DNA of 64,000 nucleotides from Sphaerochaeta sp. Phil3. Lineage in GTDB: Bacteria > Spirochaetota > Spirochaetia > Sphaerochaetales > Sphaerochaetaceae. The translations under genes were made by a program, and so were the position numbers. Positions within the stretch are counted from its first letter, which is position 1; each line of letters opens with the position of its first letter. Shown piece by piece: positions 59,723-64,000 of this stretch. The DNA is taken from the NCBI GenBank assembly GCA_001940825.1, contig MSGT01000027.1, forward strand, positions 1 to 64,000. The letters are read 5' to 3'. A model generated the notes under the pieces. That model searched no databases and had not been told where the DNA came from. It saw nothing but the letters and a program-made list of their open reading frames with translations.

Positions 59723-60444
59723 TTCCACACCCCTGCATTGGAAAGCATTGCAATCGTCTTCTCCGCCCATCCGTTGTTGGCCTGCGGGTTTCCTGGACTT
59801 GGGTGGATTATGGAGATCACTAATCTTGAAGGGTCTTCGTTCACGCTTTGAAGCTTTGCCTGTGCATACTTACCAACGCCTATGAGGACCTGAGGTTCTA
59901 TCATGCCAATCACATCCCTAAGGTATGAATCGCACACATCTTCAAGAGCCGTTCGCTCATCCTTTCTGAGTTTGTCCGGCGTAAAGTTCTTGGCTGTCTT
60001 TCCAGACTCCAGGAATCCAAGCGGACAGTAGTTGAACACGCTGTTGTTCTTGAAGAATTCGTCTGGCGTGTCGTATTCCTGAGAGAAAAGCCCCCAAAGG
60101 CGCTTGCCGCTCACTTCAGACCTTTTGCATTCAAAGCCAAGGACAGGTCTTGCAGGATGTTCGTTACTTGGCTTGCCAACAGTCTCTTCAATCCCCATCC
60201 AGATCTTCACGAAGCCTACTTCTCCAAAGGGCACACCCGTCTGCATCATTCCAAACGGACCTGGGTTCATTCCAAGGAAGAAGGCCTTCGCCCCTTTGTG
60301 GACATATCTTTTCAAATATTCCGAATGCGGCTGCCAAGCATAGTCCAAAGGATTGTATATATACCCGTCGAACGTAAAATCAAGCAAATCCACCTGAGTT
60401 TTAAGCTCCATCGTCCTATCCAAAAGTCTTTGAGTGAAGTCCAT
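59710..60444 (-). CDS. SMUG1-like uracil-DNA glycosylase
   Basis: This 244-residue protein resembles single-strand-selective monofunctional uracil-DNA glycosylase (SMUG1). The water-activating motif is FLGMNPGPFGMMQTGVPFGE and the minor-groove loop is HPSPGNPQANNGW. SMUG1 is mainly an animal enzyme, with scattered bacterial relatives. It removes uracil and some oxidised pyrimidines. GGGAAA lies before the ATG; the gene overlaps ispE. Confidence 0.9.
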   Translation of the reverse strand: MDFTQRLLDRTMELKTQVDLLDFTFDGYIYNPLDYAWQPHSEYLKRYVHKGAKAFFLGMNPGPFGMMQTGVPFGEVGFVKIWMGIEETVGKPSNEHPARPVLGFECKRSEVSGKRLWGLFSQEYDTPDEFFKNNSVFNYCPLGFLESGKTAKNFTPDKLRKDERTALEDVCDSYLRDVIGMIEPQVLIGVGKYAQAKLQSVNEDPSRLVISIIHPSPGNPQANNGWAEKTIAMLSNAGVWKCQH

Positions 60445-60470
60445 TTTCCCTGCCTTGGTTGTCTGTCAAC

Positions 60471-60500
60471 AAAAAAGGCTGTAGCTTCGAGCTACAGCCT
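60471..60500 (-). terminator. Terminator of tRNA-Val
   Basis: On the minus strand a 10-bp stem AGGCTGTAGC / GCTACAGCCT with a five-base loop is followed by six T residues, eight bases past the tRNA-Val end. Confidence 0.92.
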
Positions 60501-60507
60501 TGTCCTA

Positions 60508-60579
60508 TAGGCGCGATTGGGTTTGAACCAACGACTTCCACCGTGTGAAGGTGGCACTCTCCCACTGAGTTACACGCCC
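60508..60579 (-). tRNA. tRNA-Val (CAC)
   Basis: This 72-base tRNA has an acceptor stem with two wobble pairs (GGGCGTG / CGCGCCT) and discriminator A. The anticodon stem CCACC / GGTGG encloses TTCACAC, anticodon CAC. The T arm has TTGG-TTCAAAC-CCAA. No CCA is encoded. Confidence 0.93.
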
Positions 60580-60590
60580 GATTGCACCTT

Positions 60591-60619
60591 ACTATAACCA
60601 AACCCACGGCTTTTGTCCA
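60591..60619 (-). promoter_or_regulatory. tRNA-Val promoter
   Basis: On the minus strand TGGACA, 17 bp and TATAGT lie just upstream of the tRNA, a near-consensus sigma-70 promoter. Confidence 0.75.
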
Positions 60620-60631
60620 TAACATGTTGTG

Positions 60632-61225
60632 TTATTCACCAACTCTTCCAACCACTATCCCAGGGTCACTATGATTCCTTGTTTCGTAGATTGCCTTCAA
60701 TTCCGCTATCACGTCTTCTTTTCTACGAACAAAACCTTTAAAGTGGCTGACAAGCAGAAACGAAGCCTTCAGACTCTCCAACACTTCAATCTCTTCCCTC
60801 AAGAGCTGTGCATTGTAGACATAACAACCGTTTTGGACTTTGCAGTAGGTGGCATCGCCAACGAATGCATAGGTGTTGTAAACCTCCAGCCCAAGACATC
60901 CTTTGGCATGACTGGAAGGCAGATGAAAAACACGAAGGTTTCCTATCGTCATGTCATCGTATACAACCGTCCCTTTATGAATATGGTTGAAAGTCTCCTT
61001 CGACACGAAAAGCTCTCTCAGTTGAATCTTATCAATATTATCTGTATGGTCTTGGTGGAAATGTGACAGAACGACGTTGTATCTTTCACCCAAGCCCATT
61101 TCCCCACTACCGACATCATAGAGCCAAGTTGCATCATTCTCTCGTACGATGCCAATCTCTGCAGACAAAGGTTTTTCACGAGATGGAATGTAACTGATTC
61201 TGTCGTTTATTCTGATTTCATCCAT
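60632..61225 (-). CDS. Metallo-beta-lactamase-fold hydrolase
   Basis: This 197-residue protein has the metal motif LSHFHQDHTDN (HxHxDH), followed by His and Asp ligands in LPSSHAKGCLGL and YAFVGDATYC. It lacks the glyoxalase-type C-terminal helix set and is short. The substrate is unknown. The start MDEIRINDRISYIPS was chosen because GGGA lies upstream; the frame is open farther. It lies upstream of tRNA-Val on the same strand. Confidence 0.82.
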   Translation of the reverse strand: MDEIRINDRISYIPSREKPLSAEIGIVRENDATWLYDVGSGEMGLGERYNVVLSHFHQDHTDNIDKIQLRELFVSKETFNHIHKGTVVYDDMTIGNLRVFHLPSSHAKGCLGLEVYNTYAFVGDATYCKVQNGCYVYNAQLLREEIEVLESLKASFLLVSHFKGFVRRKEDVIAELKAIYETRNHSDPGIVVGRVGE

Positions 61226-61880
61226 TTGACAAATCCCTTGTCTTGCATTTTGCCACGCTCCAGTACGCCACTGCAATACTTGCAGGCAACCATTAAAAAA
61301 CAACGTCTTTGGTCTACACACAGACGTTTGATTTCTATCCGAACCCTGTTTTCCGCGTTTTCGATATACTTTTTTCTATCCAAATCGCTGTTTTCTCGAA
61401 AAGGATACAAAACGCAAAGATGAATCTTCCACTGAAAACGGATTATTCGCACCAACAGTGGAAGTTTTTCCACAAAAACGAGTTTTTTTCTTCTTTCAGA
61501 GGAAAACCCCTTCGCAGTTATTTGCGATGGGATACTAGGAACGAAGCATAAGGCAGTACTCTTTGTACGACTTATGCTGAAGTGACAACGTAGACCGCGC
61601 AAAGAACAAAAAAGCTCGCTTTCGCAGTTAGCTGGACAAGGTACTAGGAAGGAACGATGGACAGTGCTGTTTGCACGGCTTGAGTGAACTGACGAAGTAG
61701 ATTGTTCAGATAACAAAAAAGAAGGCTTGGAGTCTCGCTGCGCTTTCAGGATTGGGGTGGGGAGAAAAATTCACAGCAAGACCCCCAAGCCACCACTAAC
61801 ATACCATGTACATGAAATAAATGCAAGCGTAATTTTACTAAACTTTTGTCGGCTTCAGACTTTTTTACATTTGCTTTACA
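61226..61880. other. Gene-poor stretch
   Basis: No convincing gene lies in these 655 bases. 61322-61510 is A+T-rich with nothing I can name, 61511-61730 is a tandem repeat of 110 bases, and 61731-61880 is plain A+T-rich sequence before the flavoprotein end. Confidence 0.55.
61511..61730 (+). repeat. Two tandem 110-nt structured copies
   Basis: Copies at 61511-61620 and 61621-61730 are the same length and roughly two-thirds identical. Shared blocks are TTCGCAGTTA, TACTAGGAA, GTAGA and AACAAAAAAG. In the middle, GTAC-TCTTT-GTAC of copy 1 becomes GTGC-TGTTT-GCAC in copy 2, a change on both sides of a stem that keeps pairing. Copy 1 also has an outer stem GCATAAG / CTTATGC. The blocks GATG-TACT and AGTAGA-CG recall the 3' half of 5S rRNA, but the match is loose. 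Confidence 0.6.
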
Positions 61881-63539
61881 TTAATTTGAAAAGAAGAGTT
61901 CAAGGCAGGAAGAGGCGCATCTGATGCCATCTACTGCAGCGCTTACTATGCCGCCGGCATAGCCGGCGCCTTCGCCGCAAGGAAAGAGTCCTGAAAGGGA
62001 TGTACTTTCAAGGGTATCGGGCTTACGAGTGATCCTTATAGGACTTGAAGTGCGAGTCTCCGTGCCAATGAGGATCGCCTCGTTGGTGAGAAAGCCATGG
62101 GCGTAGCGTCCAAATGTCTGGAAGGCGAAGGAGAGGGCGTGGCTTGCAAATGAGGGAAGGACGGATCTCATGTCGCAGGGTGTCAGACCGGGGGAATAGC
62201 TGGTTGCAGGGAGGGACGAACTGGTGCGGTCCTCTATGAAATCGACCATGCGTTGGGATGGCGCTTTTTGCGTGCAGCCTGCGGCTTTGAAGGCGGCGTT
62301 CTCGAGACCTTGTTGGATATCCATCATGCACAGCGGGTTCTGGCGCACGTAGTCATCATCTCCAGCAAGCGATGTAGAGAACTCCACCACCATGCCGCTG
62401 TTTGCCCATTTGGAGCCACGGCTGCTTGGAGACATGCCATTTACAACGACTTGGTCCGCATTTGACGCGGCGGGGACGACGAAGCCTCCCGGACACATGC
62501 AGAACGAGTAGACACCAAGAGTTCCCCTTCCACCTGAAGAGTCGATTGAAGGGACCTGCGTTGCAAAACTGTATTCCGCAGCAGGCAGGAACTCCCCCCT
62601 TCCGTTTGGATTGTGGTACTGTATGCAGTCTATCAGGTGCTGTGGATGTTCAAGGCGCACGCCCATTGCAAGATCCTTGGCCTCTACATGGACACCTTTG
62701 TCCAACAGCATCTGGAACGTGTCGCGTGCGGCATTGCCCACAGCAAGGATTACAGGTCCTGAGATGGAATCTTCGTGACCTGTCTCCAAATCCTTGGCTA
62801 TGCACCCAACGCAAACGCCTTTCTCTACAAGTATGTTTGTCATTTGGGTTTGGAAACGCACTTCACCACCATGTTGGATTATGGCATTGCGCATGGCTTC
62901 CACGATCTTTGGAAGCTTGTCTGTACCTATGTGGGGATGAGCTTCGTAGAGAATGCTTTCAGAAGCTCCGAACTGGACGAACATATTCAGTACCTTGGAG
63001 TTTTCGCCCCTTTTCTTGCTGCGGGTGAAAAGCTTGCCGTCAGAGAATGCGCCGGCTCCTCCCTCTCCAAAGCTGTAGTTGGATTGGGGATCGACCTTTC
63101 CCTGCGTTGAGATGAGTGCAATGTCACGGCGCCTTGAATGGACATCACGGCCTCGTTCAAGGACTATTGGTTTTATCCCTTTCTCCAAAAGCGTCAAGGC
63201 TGCGAACAGACCAGCTGGACCGCTTCCCACAACGACGACCTGACTTGGTTGGCTTGCAGAGACAACGCCGGCAGCACCACTGCAGGCATTGGAGCTTGGA
63301 CCAAAGCCATGGCTTGAGAATCCAACATCCTTCAGCTGGATTGGCTCGAACAGGGGTTTTTCAGGATTCACTCGCACTACAAGATCAACCATGACATCCC
63401 TACGCCTGGCGTCTATGGATTTCTTTACAATGACGAATCTGTCGTCACGCCCAAGACCAAGTGCTTTTCTCAAGCTTCCTTCATCAAGAGCCTTCCATGG
63501 CGGCAGTCTAAGCTGTACATCCTTCTGAACCTTCTGCAT
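61881..63539 (-). CDS. FAD-dependent dehydrogenase, COG2509 type
   Basis: This 552-residue flavoprotein has an N-terminal basic extension and a dinucleotide-binding motif VVVVGSGPAGLFAALTLLEK near residue 98. YSFGEGGAGAFSDGKLFTR, GVYSFCMCPGGFVVPA and the end LFPCGEGAGYAGGIVSAAVD mark the uncharacterised COG2509 group. The electron acceptor and substrate are unknown. It is one of the longer genes in the window and stands alone. Confidence 0.88.
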   Translation of the reverse strand: MQKVQKDVQLRLPPWKALDEGSLRKALGLGRDDRFVIVKKSIDARRRDVMVDLVVRVNPEKPLFEPIQLKDVGFSSHGFGPSSNACSGAAGVVSASQPSQVVVVGSGPAGLFAALTLLEKGIKPIVLERGRDVHSRRRDIALISTQGKVDPQSNYSFGEGGAGAFSDGKLFTRSKKRGENSKVLNMFVQFGASESILYEAHPHIGTDKLPKIVEAMRNAIIQHGGEVRFQTQMTNILVEKGVCVGCIAKDLETGHEDSISGPVILAVGNAARDTFQMLLDKGVHVEAKDLAMGVRLEHPQHLIDCIQYHNPNGRGEFLPAAEYSFATQVPSIDSSGGRGTLGVYSFCMCPGGFVVPAASNADQVVVNGMSPSSRGSKWANSGMVVEFSTSLAGDDDYVRQNPLCMMDIQQGLENAAFKAAGCTQKAPSQRMVDFIEDRTSSSLPATSYSPGLTPCDMRSVLPSFASHALSFAFQTFGRYAHGFLTNEAILIGTETRTSSPIRITRKPDTLESTSLSGLFPCGEGAGYAGGIVSAAVDGIRCASSCLELFFSN

Positions 63540-63684
63540 AGCGGAATACTACCCAACGGAGGACCTTTTGTGTAGTCCTACAACGCCTTGGACGTTTTGG
63601 AAGTGCCCATTGGGTTATGACAACTATCATGACAACCGAATCATGACAATTGAACCGCAGGGCTTTTTCTGCTATTAAGAACGT

Positions 63685-64000
63685 ATGAATGCAGTATCGG
63701 TCTACAACGTATCCAAAACCCTCAAGGACGAAGCGCTCTTCTCCAACGTTAACTTTGGCCTCGACATAGGGGAAAGGATAGGGCTTGTAGGCAGAAACGG
63801 CGCCGGAAAGTCCACATTCCTCAAGATAATCGCCGGCATCCTTGAGCCCGATTCCGGCGAGGTCACAATAAACAATTCATGCCGCGTAGCATATCTCGAA
63901 CAGGACGTACACTTTCCTGAAGGATGCACCTTGGAGCAGTTCGTGCTTCTTGGAGACGACCCCCATGTAAAGCTCTTGAGGGAGTTCCAAGACGGCAACC
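63685..64000 (+). CDS. ABC-F ATPase, partial
   Basis: The first 105 codons of an ABC-F protein run off the right edge. It starts MNAVSVYNVSKTLKDEALFS and has Walker A GLVGRNGAGKSTFLKII. The next block, RVAYLEQDVHFPEGCTLEQF, fits the Uup/EttA-like group, which act on ribosomes rather than in transport. The rest cannot be judged. Confidence 0.85.
   Translation, partial: MNAVSVYNVSKTLKDEALFSNVNFGLDIGERIGLVGRNGAGKSTFLKIIAGILEPDSGEVTINNSCRVAYLEQDVHFPEGCTLEQFVLLGDDPHVKLLREFQDGN

Noticed and set aside
61207-61716. 169-residue open frame on the minus strand
   Set aside because: It runs through the non-coding tandem repeat and overlaps the MBL gene start; composition is unlike a protein.
61511-61730. 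Intact 5S rRNA gene
   Set aside because: Only loose similarity to the 3' half and no 5' half; no 16S or 23S gene adjoins it.

Overview
The window looks like a chromosomal segment of an anaerobic, host-associated spirochaete, most likely Treponema-like. Three things point that way. The gene order rplY-pth-tilS-ftsH is a spirochaete arrangement. Oxygen is handled by rubrerythrin, reverse rubrerythrin and a flavodiiron protein, with a class III (anaerobic) ribonucleotide reductase. Two surface lipoprotein genes sit behind promoters whose spacer contains a run of nine G residues, a layout reminiscent of Treponema phase-variable promoters. The taxonomy is inferred from gene content only; no rRNA gene is present to settle it.

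Layout. 1-4.8 kb is an A+T-rich accessory stretch: a BspA-type leucine-rich-repeat lipoprotein, a GNAT-like protein, a decayed DUF3791/DUF3990 locus, a queuosine-precursor transporter and a DUF2442/DUF4160 pair in which DUF4160 carries a nonsense codon. 4.8-9.6 kb is a lon / U32 peptidase / TPR protein operon, followed by a small Hc1-type histone-like gene. 10-21 kb holds an acyl-CoA synthetase, a MalY-type lyase, a MATE exporter, the oxygen-defence genes and nrdDG with a near-consensus NrdR box. 21-32 kb is a sugar locus: a LacI regulator with a HAD gene on one side, and on the other an ABC importer (without its ATPase), a PfkB-HAD fusion, a deoxyhypusine-synthase-like protein, a ROK kinase and a GmhA-like SIS isomerase. 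LacI-type operators lie between the two arms. The enzyme set suggests import and processing of a heptose or another unusual sugar.

32-37.6 kb is mixed: reverse rubrerythrin, a Y1/RAYT-type HUH protein framed by two inverted 9-nt repeat arrays, two hydrolases, a small Arc-type regulator and an SPFH membrane protein. 37.7-45.8 kb carries an APC permease, an esterase, citrate-lyase accessory genes (citXG, citC) without the lyase itself, and a purine permease plus adenine deaminase. 45.9-47.3 kb has a PEGA lipoprotein with the second poly-G promoter and an MNT-HEPN toxin-antitoxin pair. 47.7-64 kb is mostly housekeeping: yidD, udk, galM, lepA, ftsH, tilS, pth, rplY, an FtsH-like ATPase without a protease domain, a SIMPL lipoprotein, tRNA-Gln, ispE, a SMUG-type glycosylase, tRNA-Val, an MBL hydrolase, a 110-nt tandem repeat, a COG2509-type flavoprotein and the start of an ABC-F gene.

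The most unusual signals are: (1) degenerate 9-nt and 10-nt phased repeat arrays in at least four intergenic regions, two of them inverted around the HUH-enzyme gene and sharing exact units; (2) the two matching poly-G promoters before surface lipoproteins; and (3) the uncharacterised heptose-like sugar cluster.
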